From assembly GCA_034435435.1 (NCBI GenBank), contig DAOTXN010000058.1, positions 1-64,000 of the forward strand: DNA of 64,000 nt, read 5' to 3'. Below, in pieces: positions 48,390 to 56,669 of this stretch; the first letter of the stretch is position 1, and each line of letters starts with the position of its first letter. Source of the DNA: DAOTXN01 sp034435435. Its GTDB lineage: Bacteria; Chloroflexota; Anaerolineae; S140-20. Below the pieces are notes generated by a model. The model saw only the letters and a program-made list of their open reading frames with translations, made no database searches and was not told where the DNA came from. The position numbers and the translations under genes are program-made.

Positions 48390-49658
48390 CTACGGCTCCG
48401 CCACGCGCACCGCAATGTAGGCCGGGCGATAGCTGCCGTCGGGGCGCAGCAGGCTGTAGGCCGACTCGGGGCGCTGCGCGCCCCAGATCACGGCGATGTT
48501 GAGGTTCCACAGGATCATCGGCCCGGTCCAGTCTACCGCCCGGCCCATACGGAACCCCTCCACGATGTATTTGGCCTGTTGGGTCTCGGTGGTGTAACGC
48601 TCAAACTCGCGCCCGCTCGTGTCCACGGAGCCCAAAGTGTCTACCGACGGCCAGCCGAACTCGGTGGCCCATAGCGGTAACGCTTCCAGGCCGCCTTCGA
48701 CCAGGATGGCCCGATAGTCTTCCAGCGTGTTGCGGAAGAAAAAACTGGGGTGGTTGTTGTGGCTGGGGGCCACGTGGGTCGGGTCGTCCCAACGCTCGGC
48801 GGGTGGATTGGCAAAGCCGTAGGGGTGGACGCCGACGCCATCCACCCACTGGCCCACGCCCGCCGCGACCATGCCGCGCAGGTACACTCGGTCGTCCACG
48901 GCCGTCTCGCCGTCGTTGATGCCGGTGACGGCCGGGCCGCCGCTGATGATTTTTGCGGCGGGGTCGGCGGCGCGGATGGCCTGCGCTCCTTCGCGGATCA
49001 ACGCCACAAACAGCGCCGGATCCAGCGGTTCGCCGCGCCACTCGCGGCGCAGGTTCGGCTCGTTCCATAATTCATAAGCTGCCACGCGTCCCCGGTAACG
49101 CCCGGCCAACTGGCTCATAAAACGCCCAAACTCGGCCGGGTCGTGCGGCGGGCCGTATTCCACCGTCTCGGTCCGCGTCCAAGCGGGCGCGTGGTTCACA
49201 CCCAACATCAGCTTGAACCCATAACCGTTGACTTTATCCACGATGCGGTCCAGCTCGCGCCAATCGTACTCGCCCGGCGTGTACTCGACGTTGGTCCACT
49301 CGACCTGCTGCTTGACCCACTCGACACCGGTTCCACGCGCCCAGCCCAACGCCTGATCTACGTCCACGCCGAACAGGTGCACTTGCACCCCCCAGCCGGG
49401 CTTGAACACCACCGGCGGCAGGGGGGTGGGGGTGGGCGGAGAGGGAGCGGCCGTTGGAGGAGGCAACGGAGAGGCAGTGGTCGCCGTGGGGGATGGCGGC
49501 GCATCCTCTCCCACCGCAGGCAGAAAGATGGTGTGCTCTGAAGCTGTAGCCGTCGGTGGGGGCGTCGATAGGGGCGGCGGTGTTGGACGGGGGCCGCAAG
49601 CAGCGACGATGAGCGCGATCAGCGCCAAAAGTGACCTGGAGATGGATTTGTGGGACAA
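48390..49658 (-). CDS. Lipoprotein glycoside hydrolase, clan A (GH39/GH5-like)
   Basis: A 422-residue protein. A lipobox LIVAAC (Cys21) after a short hydrophobic signal indicates a lipid-anchored protein, followed by a Pro/Thr-rich spacer. The barrel (about 85-420) has AYELWNEPN with Glu200 as likely acid/base and LWATEFGWPS with Glu333 as likely nucleophile. It starts with TTG at 49658, 7 nt after the VapC-like stop. Substrate unknown; family within clan A uncertain. It probably degrades extracellular polysaccharide. Confidence 0.82.
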   Translation of the reverse strand: MSHKSISRSLLALIALIVAACGPRPTPPPLSTPPPTATASEHTIFLPAVGEDAPPSPTATTASPLPPPTAAPSPPTPTPLPPVVFKPGWGVQVHLFGVDVDQALGWARGTGVEWVKQQVEWTNVEYTPGEYDWRELDRIVDKVNGYGFKLMLGVNHAPAWTRTETVEYGPPHDPAEFGRFMSQLAGRYRGRVAAYELWNEPNLRREWRGEPLDPALFVALIREGAQAIRAADPAAKIISGGPAVTGINDGETAVDDRVYLRGMVAAGVGQWVDGVGVHPYGFANPPAERWDDPTHVAPSHNNHPSFFFRNTLEDYRAILVEGGLEALPLWATEFGWPSVDTLGSVDTSGREFERYTTETQQAKYIVEGFRMGRAVDWTGPMILWNLNIAVIWGAQRPESAYSLLRPDGSYRPAYIAVRVAEP

Positions 49659-49665
49659 GATGGGC

Positions 49666-50049
49666 CTACCAGACCGTCGGCGACAGATTCGATGCTATGA
49701 TGGCCTCGTCTTGGGTGAGGATGCCGTCCACGATTTCGCGCTGCACCAGCGCCGTGCCCACGATGAGGCTATCGTGGATGTTCAGTTCCAGCGGGGCAGT
49801 GTTGATCACGCTCAAGTCAACTGGATAGACCGTACAGCGCGGGTCGAGGCTGAGGACGCGCAGCACATCATCCAGAGTCTGGCTAAAGCGACCCCGATAG
49901 GCCAGGTATTTGATCTCGGCCAGGACGATAGCAGGGATGATCAGGCGAACGTGCTGATCGTCGAGAATCGTTTCTGCACGCCGGCCCAGTCGGGGGTCGT
50001 TGTCGAGGTACCAGATCAAAGCGTGAGTGTCTACGACGCAAGTTTTCAT
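49666..50049 (-). CDS. PIN-domain toxin (VapC-like)
   Basis: A 127-residue PIN nuclease. The four conserved acidic positions can be seen in VVDTHALIWYL (Asp at the N-terminus), PAIVLAEIKYLAY (Glu) and IHDSLIVGTAL (Asp), with a further acidic residue in TQDEAIIAS. VapC toxins cleave tRNA or rRNA. The ATG overlaps the stop of the upstream antitoxin gene (ATGA). Confidence 0.87.
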   Translation of the reverse strand: MKTCVVDTHALIWYLDNDPRLGRRAETILDDQHVRLIIPAIVLAEIKYLAYRGRFSQTLDDVLRVLSLDPRCTVYPVDLSVINTAPLELNIHDSLIVGTALVQREIVDGILTQDEAIIASNLSPTVW

Positions 50050-50279
50050 AACACATCCTCAGGCGCCTGGTATTCGGCTGCTTTGATCTCCTCGTAACTG
50101 AGGTTGATGCCTCCCAAAATGCCTTTCAAGTCAGTAAATTTGGTTGGACGATTGTTGGTAATGGCTTCTTGACGCTGTGATAGCAACTCATCTACTCTGT
50201 GCTGCAGAGCCTGCACCGCCATCTGCACAATGCGCAGATCCTTCTGAATTTCATTCAGCGTGACTGTCTCGACATGCAT
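50046..50279 (-). CDS. Small antitoxin partner of the PIN toxin
   Basis: A 77-residue protein with a helical N-terminus (NEIQKDLRIVQMAVQALQHRVDELL) that may form the DNA-binding/dimer helices, and an acidic C-terminus (LSYEEIKAAEYQAPEDVL) that could wrap the toxin. Position and overlap with the PIN gene indicate an antitoxin, though I do not recognise the fold. Confidence 0.72.
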   Translation of the reverse strand: MHVETVTLNEIQKDLRIVQMAVQALQHRVDELLSQRQEAITNNRPTKFTDLKGILGGINLSYEEIKAAEYQAPEDVL

Positions 50280-50317
50280 GTGCTTTCTACTCCCTATCGT
50301 TCCGTCATTCTGCCGGT

Positions 50318-50346
50318 ATTATATCACAACGGGCCAGGCGTGAAAA
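50318..50346 (-). promoter_or_regulatory. Promoter of the VapBC-like pair
   Basis: On the minus strand TATAAT (50318-50323) with TGTGA just before it, and TTTTCA (50341-50346) at 17 bp. Confidence 0.6.
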
Positions 50347-50438
50347 CAGACTGGTTGGAGCTGCTCTGGGACAAGGAACCGCCGACTGATGCGTGTTCTT
50401 GCGCCAGCCGGCGGTCGAAGGGCTTGTCCGATGGTAGC

Positions 50439-53400
50439 CTAATCTCCTTGCGGCAGCGGACTCTTGATCTGTCGCTCTGGGAAGCGCCGCAGCACCGTGG
50501 CCTCGGCGGGCAACTGCACCTTGTCGCCGATATGCAGCTCTGGTTTTTGCTTTTCGGCCTGGGGTTTTTCGGGTAGTACAAAGATGCCCACCGGCGCGCC
50601 TTCCACGGCGTAGCGCCGGTCCACGATGGCCAACCCCAGCAGATAGCCTTCTGCGTCGATGGAACAACTGGTGACGTGGCCGATGACCTGGCCGCGCTTG
50701 TTGACCACCGGGTCGCCGGTGTTGGGCCGGCGCACACCTTTCTGGGCCATGCGCCAGCGAATCAATTCGCGGGTGCGTTTCAAGTCGCGGGCCAGCAGCG
50801 CGTCGCGCCCGACAAAAAAGGGCTTGTGATATTTGACGTAACCGGGGAATCCCGCTTCTGCGGGACTGATGTCGAACGGTCCGGCCAGCTCGTGGCCGTA
50901 CAGCGGCAGACCGGCCTCGGTGCGGGTGCTATCGCGGGCGGCCAATCCACACAGCTTGATCCCGAACGGCTGGCCTTGTTCTAGCAGCAGGTTCCAAAAC
51001 GCGATCTGGTGGTCGGGGTGCACGAACAGCTCGAATCCCATGTCCTCGCCGGTATAACCGGTGCGGGCAGCAATGACGGGGATGCCTGACAACTCGATTT
51101 CGACCAGGGCCGTGCGGCGCACCCGCGCCAGCGTAGCCTGGACGGCGGGGTCGGCGGCGCAAGCTTGCAGAATAGCGAGCGAGGCCGGACCCTGCAGGGC
51201 CATGTCGCGCAACTGGCGCTCGCCTGAGGCCGGGTCTTTTAAATTGCGTAGCACAGCCGGAGCTTCTACCTGCACCCAGGGCCGTTCCCGGTCAATGACG
51301 ACGCGGCGCGCGTTGACGGCGGTGAGCCAGTCCCAGTCCTTGTCCTCGTTAGAGGCATTGACCACCAGCAGGAAGCGGTCAGCGCGCCGGCGGTACACGA
51401 TCAGGTCGTCAATGGGCTTGCCGGCGGGGTCCAGCAGGTAGCTGTAGCAGGTCTCGCCGTCGTTCAGCCAATGCACATAGTTGGAAACGACCGTGTCCAG
51501 GAACGCGATGGCGTTCGGCCCGGAGACTTCAAAACACCCCATGTGGCTCACGTCGAACAAGCCGGCGGCCTGGCGCACAGCGGCGTGCTCTTCGCCCACG
51601 CTGGTGTACCACACCGGCATCTCCCATCCGGCAAAGGGGACCAGCTTGGCGCCCAGAGCTTTGTGAGCCTCGTACAACGCAGTGCGCTTGAGCGGCGGGT
51701 CTTGCGGCTCGCTCCAGACCCATTCCGTTTTTGTAGCTGGCCTCGCGCCCACCTGGGGGGCAACCAGATGGTTTTGACCCACGAAATAGGGCTTGGTCAA
51801 ATCAAAGCGCTCGGGATATTTTTCCAGCAAGGTCTGAGCGGACACACCCGGCTCGGCCACCGGCCTCTCGACACCCTGCAGGGCCGCGCCGTCGGTAACT
51901 GCTGCCACGACCACCGGTCCCTGCACTTTACGAAAGATGTCCGCGTCGTCAAACAAGATATACCCGTCGGCCAGCCCGCGCAGCCAGGCTTTGACCCGCT
52001 CGCTCGTTTTCTCATCCATGCCCATCACGTAGCGGTCGCGCCCGTGCTCGTCCGGGTGTAGCCGGGCGACGGCGACGTCGGCGATCAACCCGCCCTGGCG
52101 GTCGAGCAGAAAGGTGCGGACGGCCTGACCTGCTTCCAACGTCGCCAGGTTTCTCGTGCTGATTTCCTGCACGAACGCCCGCGCCCGCCAGCCGCTGATC
52201 TCCAGAAAGCGGGTATTGCTGTTCTGTCCCGCAATGAAAAAGTGCGGGTAGCCGCTCTTTTCCACCTCGAAATCAATGCCGGCCCGGTCGGCGATGGCGG
52301 CCACGTCGCGCTTGGCGCTTTCCAGCACCTCCAGGTCAATCTTGCCGCGCGGCAGCTCTCCGGCCAGTCCGTGGTAGGCAAAGGGCTTGATGTTCGTGAC
52401 GACTTGACACACGACGTCCGCGATGGCTTGCATGTCCTGCGGACCGAGGCCGCGCTGCGTGACCCACGGCGTGCCAAAGCGCACCCCGCTGGCCAGCGCG
52501 GTCAGGGTGTCGCCGGGGAGGGTATTTTTGTTGACCACGATGCCCGCCAGGTCGAGCAGACGGGCGACCATCTCGCCGCGCAGCGGAAAGCCGGTGTCGC
52601 TTTTTACTGTGTTGACGTTTAGCAATACGATATGGGTATCTGTGCCGCCATAGGCTACCTTGAGGCCGCGCGCCTTGAAGGCGTCGGAGAGGGCCAGGGC
52701 GTTTTCGACCGTGCGCCGTTGCAATTGCTTGAATTGCCCGGTCTGGGCCAGCTTGAAGGCCACGGCCAGCGCAGCGAACTTGTTGACGTGCGGCCCGCCC
52801 TGCGCGCCGGGGAACACGGCCATGTCGATCCGATTGGCATAGTCCTCGTGGGTGGTCAGGATGACCGCGCCGCGCGGCCCGCCCAAAGTCTTGTGAGTGG
52901 TGAACACGGTCACGTCGGCGATGCCCACCGGGTTGGGGTAGACGCCGCCGATGACCAGCCCGGCGGTGTGGGCGATGTCGGCCATGAGCAGCGCGCCCAC
53001 GGCGTCGGCGATGGCGCGGAACTTGCGCCAATCGGGGGCCCACGTGTACGAAGTGTAACCCGCGACGATGAGCTTGGGGCGGTGCTCCTGCGCCAGCGCC
53101 ATGATCTGGTCATAGTCCAGCCGCTCGGTCTTGGGGTCTACGCCATACGAGACGACGTGGTAGCGCTTGCCCGAGATGTTGAACTCGCTGCCGTGGGTCA
53201 AGTGACCGCCCTGGAACAGGTCCAGGCCCATGAGCGTGTCGCCAGCTTGCATGAACGTGTCGTACACGGCCAGGTTGGCCGCCGAGCCGGAGAGGGCCTG
53301 GATGTTGGCATAAATGGCCTCGGCCGGGACGGCGGAAGTGGCAAAGCATTGGGCCGCCCGCCGGCCGGCCAGCGCCTCGACGATGTCCACGTACTCCACG

Positions 53401-53696
53401 CCCTTGTAAAAGCGCCGGTCGGCATAGCGCCGATAATAGACCAGTTGATGGGCGTCGTCCAGCAACAGCGCTTCCGGCTCGCGGGTGGCCCGCAGCGGTG
53501 GGTAGCCCTCGGCGTAGACATTTTGAAAGACCGAGCCAAGCGCCTGGCGCACGGCCAGCGGCGCGTAGCTTTCGGAGGGGATCATGATCAGCTTGCGGGC
53601 CTGGCGCTCGGCCTCGCGCTCGATGAGCTGGGCGACGTCGGGAGCCAATTCGGCGATGTCGCCCCGGAACAATAGGTCGTCACGTGCTTGAGTCAT
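50439..53696 (-). CDS. Serine hydroxymethyltransferase-aminomethyltransferase fusion (GlyA-GcvT)
   Basis: A single 1085-residue protein. Residues about 1-440 are serine hydroxymethyltransferase with the PLP lysine in FTTHKTLGGPRGA, EGYPPLRATRE and MADIAHTAGLVIGG. Residues about 675-1060 are GcvT, the T protein of glycine cleavage: KRTALYEAHKALGAKLVPFAGWEMPVWY, VSHMGCFEVSGPNAIAFLD, and RTGYTGEDMGFELFV. A middle part of about 200 residues (RFLEISGWRARAFVQEI, ADVAVARLHP) resembles another folate-barrel-like segment. Both enzymes use tetrahydrofolate C1 units and glycine, so the fusion may channel methylene-THF. GcvP and GcvH are not in the window. The ATG at 53696 was used. Confidence 0.9.
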   Translation of the reverse strand: MTQARDDLLFRGDIAELAPDVAQLIEREAERQARKLIMIPSESYAPLAVRQALGSVFQNVYAEGYPPLRATREPEALLLDDAHQLVYYRRYADRRFYKGVEYVDIVEALAGRRAAQCFATSAVPAEAIYANIQALSGSAANLAVYDTFMQAGDTLMGLDLFQGGHLTHGSEFNISGKRYHVVSYGVDPKTERLDYDQIMALAQEHRPKLIVAGYTSYTWAPDWRKFRAIADAVGALLMADIAHTAGLVIGGVYPNPVGIADVTVFTTHKTLGGPRGAVILTTHEDYANRIDMAVFPGAQGGPHVNKFAALAVAFKLAQTGQFKQLQRRTVENALALSDAFKARGLKVAYGGTDTHIVLLNVNTVKSDTGFPLRGEMVARLLDLAGIVVNKNTLPGDTLTALASGVRFGTPWVTQRGLGPQDMQAIADVVCQVVTNIKPFAYHGLAGELPRGKIDLEVLESAKRDVAAIADRAGIDFEVEKSGYPHFFIAGQNSNTRFLEISGWRARAFVQEISTRNLATLEAGQAVRTFLLDRQGGLIADVAVARLHPDEHGRDRYVMGMDEKTSERVKAWLRGLADGYILFDDADIFRKVQGPVVVAAVTDGAALQGVERPVAEPGVSAQTLLEKYPERFDLTKPYFVGQNHLVAPQVGARPATKTEWVWSEPQDPPLKRTALYEAHKALGAKLVPFAGWEMPVWYTSVGEEHAAVRQAAGLFDVSHMGCFEVSGPNAIAFLDTVVSNYVHWLNDGETCYSYLLDPAGKPIDDLIVYRRRADRFLLVVNASNEDKDWDWLTAVNARRVVIDRERPWVQVEAPAVLRNLKDPASGERQLRDMALQGPASLAILQACAADPAVQATLARVRRTALVEIELSGIPVIAARTGYTGEDMGFELFVHPDHQIAFWNLLLEQGQPFGIKLCGLAARDSTRTEAGLPLYGHELAGPFDISPAEAGFPGYVKYHKPFFVGRDALLARDLKRTRELIRWRMAQKGVRRPNTGDPVVNKRGQVIGHVTSCSIDAEGYLLGLAIVDRRYAVEGAPVGIFVLPEKPQAEKQKPELHIGDKVQLPAEATVLRRFPERQIKSPLPQGD

Positions 53697-53711
53697 AGGG
53701 AGAAATTCCTT

Positions 53712-54956
53712 TCACGCTGGGGTTGTGGTAGCATCCGCCTTCTGGTTGGGAGTAGAAAACGGTGTGAAACTTGCCTTGTCTGAGGCCAACCAGGCCAGAA
53801 CAAGATAACCTAAAGAAAGCAGCGGCGCAAGACCACTGATGATTTCTAGCTTGCGTTGTAGGGCGATCAACAAGAACACCCAGCTTGCCACCACGCCGAT
53901 GAGCCACCACCCCGCCCACCAGAGTCCACGGGAACTCCGGCCCGAAGTGAGGCCCCAGCGCAGGGCAACGATGTTGGGAAAGAGCAGGATGACCTGCTCG
54001 TAGGTCCAGGCATAAGGGGTCAAAAAGGTGGCCGCGATGACAGACAGGCCGAGGCTAAACAGCCAGTCGCGCCCACGGTCTCGCCAGATCAGGGTGAGCA
54101 AGATCAGGTAGAACAATAAGCCGGTTACGATGGCGCTGGCGGGCCACACATCGGCCCCCAGCGACACGTAGGTTAACCCCCACACGGTGGGCATGCCACG
54201 GGTGGAGCGGGTTTTTTCGGCATTCTTGAAATAGTCAAACAGCCAGCCCGGCTGGGGGATCAAGGAGATGAGCAAAAGAAACAGGCCGCCGGCGATGAGG
54301 CCCGCCAGGGCGCGCCAGTCTCGCCGTACCAAAAAACACCATCCTATGGTGAGCAAGAGAAACAGGGCCAGATTGGGCTTGAGCACCTGAAAGGCCAGCA
54401 CAAAGCCGGAGGCGAAAGGGTGGCCGCGCCGGTACAAAAGATATGCCGCGATCAGCAAAGCCAGGAGTACCGGAACCAATTGCCCGTTGGAAATGGCGGG
54501 AAAGACCGGGCGGAACAGAATCGTCCCCAGTAACAAAATCCACGGCGTGCGGTCTTGCCATCCCAATACTCGGGCCAGGGTCACGATGCCCACAATGAGG
54601 GCAAACTCGCTGATGGTCATCCATACAGCCCCGGCGGCCTGAGTGCTGAGGTAAGAAAATGGGACAAAGAACACAAAAGTCCACATGGGGAAAGGAGCGA
54701 CCGTGTCTGTCAGCATTTGCGAGCCGTGAGCGGCGCGCAGCGAACGCCAAACCGTAACGTCGTAGGGATTTACGCCCAGCGCGATGGTCTTACCCCCCGT
54801 CCACAGGCTCATAAAGTCCTGGCTGGCCATGCCATCGTACTGGCTGGCCAGGGTGGAATAGTTGACCCAGGCCACCAGGCCGAAGCACAGGCCGAAAAAG
54901 AGAACAGCCATGATGCGTCCCAGAAGAGTTGTTGCATCAAACAGGTTTGCGCGCAT
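53712..54956 (-). CDS. Membrane mannosyltransferase-like protein (GT87/DUF2029)
   Basis: A 414-residue protein with about nine hydrophobic segments and the GT-C type N-terminal loop: SQDFMSLWTGGKTIALGVNPYDVTVWR, where the Asp near the first outside loop is the usual catalytic position. Conserved FPMWTFVFFVPFSYL and KPNLALFLLL follow. GT87 enzymes add mannose or other sugars from polyprenyl phosphate. It overlaps the methyltransferase end by 20 nt. A polyprenol-phosphate-mannose synthase lies just upstream in the same set, which would supply the donor. Confidence 0.82.
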   Translation of the reverse strand: MRANLFDATTLLGRIMAVLFFGLCFGLVAWVNYSTLASQYDGMASQDFMSLWTGGKTIALGVNPYDVTVWRSLRAAHGSQMLTDTVAPFPMWTFVFFVPFSYLSTQAAGAVWMTISEFALIVGIVTLARVLGWQDRTPWILLLGTILFRPVFPAISNGQLVPVLLALLIAAYLLYRRGHPFASGFVLAFQVLKPNLALFLLLTIGWCFLVRRDWRALAGLIAGGLFLLLISLIPQPGWLFDYFKNAEKTRSTRGMPTVWGLTYVSLGADVWPASAIVTGLLFYLILLTLIWRDRGRDWLFSLGLSVIAATFLTPYAWTYEQVILLFPNIVALRWGLTSGRSSRGLWWAGWWLIGVVASWVFLLIALQRKLEIISGLAPLLSLGYLVLAWLASDKASFTPFSTPNQKADATTTPA

Positions 54957-55845
54957 AAATGGTCACCAGATCGCCCAGGTTAATAGGGATAGCGCGATGA
55001 CTCAGGCGCAAGCGGTCAAACAGCCAACCCAGACCGTTCCCCAACGGCCGGTTATAAGCCGCGATACGCGTCGCCAGATAACCCAGGCGCAGATAACGGC
55101 CCTGAGGTTGCACGGACAAAATCTGAAAACCGGCCTGCTCTAGCAACATCGCCAGCGTGCGCCGTGTAAAGTAATAGACGTGCATCTCCATGAGCCAGGG
55201 CCAGCGCCGCCCCATCAAGCGGGCAAACAGGCTGTTCAGGTCCATAGTGTGGATGACCAACAGCCCGCCCGGCTTGAGGAGCCGAGAGGCTGCTCGCACT
55301 TCGGCAGACGGCTGCTCCACGTGTTCGATCACGTCCCACATGGTTACGACGTCAAAAGAGGCAGTGTCAAAACCGTCCGTCGCCAACGTACCTTCGACCA
55401 CTTGCAGACCGGCCTGGCGCGCATAAGCCGCCGCCCAATGCGATGGTTCCACCCCCCAGGCGTCCCAACCGTGGCGGGCCGCGATCTCCACAAACACACC
55501 TACGTGACACCCCACGTCGAGAAGTCGCTTTCCATCGCCAGGGGGCATAATATCTTCCAGAGGACGCAGGTGACGTTCAAAGGTCAGCACGCGCCCCTCG
55601 CGCTCTTCCACGTAGAGAGGGTCCTCGACGGTCTCGTATTTGGTCAGCGTCTCGCCGCTGTTGTAGCGTGGGTTGGCATAGACCAGCCCACATTTGAGAC
55701 ACTCGACGATGGTATGGTGCTTGCCGTAACCGCTGCTGGTGCATTGGAAGGCACTCAAGTCGCCCGCTGCGCCGTCTGGCAGCGTGCTGGGGAAACGAAC
55801 TCTAAAATCGTCCGAACCGCACAGGTCACAAACTACGTGCTCCAT
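54937..55845 (-). CDS. Class I SAM-dependent methyltransferase with N-terminal zinc ribbon
   Basis: A 302-residue enzyme of the type found in polysaccharide gene sets. Cys pairs CDLCG and CLKCG form an N-terminal zinc-binding segment; the SAM-binding motif I is LLDVGCHVGVFVEIAARHG, then WDAWGVEPS, and VTMWDVIEHVEQP. The ATG at 55845 overlaps the stop of the upstream glycosyltransferase by one base; a longer N-terminus in the same frame is derived from the heptamer-repeat stretch and is rejected. Substrate unknown, probably a glycan or lipid-linked sugar. Confidence 0.85.
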   Translation of the reverse strand: MEHVVCDLCGSDDFRVRFPSTLPDGAAGDLSAFQCTSSGYGKHHTIVECLKCGLVYANPRYNSGETLTKYETVEDPLYVEEREGRVLTFERHLRPLEDIMPPGDGKRLLDVGCHVGVFVEIAARHGWDAWGVEPSHWAAAYARQAGLQVVEGTLATDGFDTASFDVVTMWDVIEHVEQPSAEVRAASRLLKPGGLLVIHTMDLNSLFARLMGRRWPWLMEMHVYYFTRRTLAMLLEQAGFQILSVQPQGRYLRLGYLATRIAAYNRPLGNGLGWLFDRLRLSHRAIPINLGDLVTIYARKPV

Positions 55846-56606
55846 CAAGGGGACCTCGGTTCGTGGGTGGGTTTGTTTGTTGGTTGGTCGGACTTGATGC
55901 GGCGCAGGCGCCACGTTGCTAAACGAAAGACCGTGTAGAGCGCGGCAAAAACCTCGCGGCGTGAAATTTTAGTCGTGCCGCGTCGCCGGTCCTCATAAAC
56001 GATGGGCACCTCGCCCACGCGCCACCCTAATCTCTTGGTGCGATAGATCATTTCGATGAGGAACGAATAGCCGTTGGAAAAAACAGTATCCAGGTCGATA
56101 GACTCGAGCACCTGGGGGTGGTAGCAGCGAAAGCCGGCCGTGCAGTCGCGGGCGGGCAGGCCCAGCATAAGCTTGGCAAACAGATTCGCGCCCAGGCTGA
56201 GGACGCGCCGCTTCCACGTGCAGTAGCGCGTGCCGCCGCCGCGCACGTAGCGCGAGCCAATGACGAGATGTTTCTCCTCTGACTTGACGAGCATTGCGGG
56301 GATGTACTGAGGATGGTGCGAAAAATCGGCGTCCATCGTGAGAACCCGTTCGTTTTCCTGGTTCAGAGCCAGTTTGAATCCGGCGATGTGGGCGGTACCC
56401 AGCCCCAGCTTGGCCGGGCGGTGGATGGGAAATACGCGCCCCGGATGTTCGCCAGCCAGCGCATCGACCAGGTCGCCGGTGCCGTCGGGCGAGTTGTCGT
56501 CTACAACAATGATGTTCAGCGGTGGGTCCAGGGCCAGGATTTCCGTGACCAGTTGTTCAATGTTGTCGGCTTCGTTGTAGGTGGGGATGATGACGGTCGC
56601 CTTCAC
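55845..56606 (-). CDS. Polyprenol phosphate mannosyl/glucosyltransferase (DPM1-like GT2)
   Basis: A 253-residue GT2 enzyme. ATVIIPTYNEADNIEQLV, VVDDNSPDGTGDLVD, VLTMDADFSHHPQYIP (DxD-type metal site) and GSRYVRGGGTRYCTWKRRVLS are all typical of dolichyl/polyprenyl-phosphate mannose synthases without the C-terminal membrane extension. The start is GTG at 56606. It provides lipid-linked sugar for the GT87 protein downstream. The C-terminal SDQPTNKPTHEPRSP is encoded by a degenerate repeat. Confidence 0.9.
   Translation of the reverse strand: MKATVIIPTYNEADNIEQLVTEILALDPPLNIIVVDDNSPDGTGDLVDALAGEHPGRVFPIHRPAKLGLGTAHIAGFKLALNQENERVLTMDADFSHHPQYIPAMLVKSEEKHLVIGSRYVRGGGTRYCTWKRRVLSLGANLFAKLMLGLPARDCTAGFRCYHPQVLESIDLDTVFSNGYSFLIEMIYRTKRLGWRVGEVPIVYEDRRRGTTKISRREVFAALYTVFRLATWRLRRIKSDQPTNKPTHEPRSP
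55858..55891. repeat. TTGGTTGG-type degenerate repeat at a gene junction
   Basis: GTTTGTTTGTTGGTTGGTCG encodes the C-terminal PTNKPT tail of the GT2 protein and lies just before the methyltransferase start. Of the same kind as 38505-38565. Confidence 0.55.
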
Positions 56607-56669
56607 GATGACAGTAGGTCTCCTTTTTCAGCTTAGGCGGGGCTATTGTAATGGGATTCGGGAGATTCG

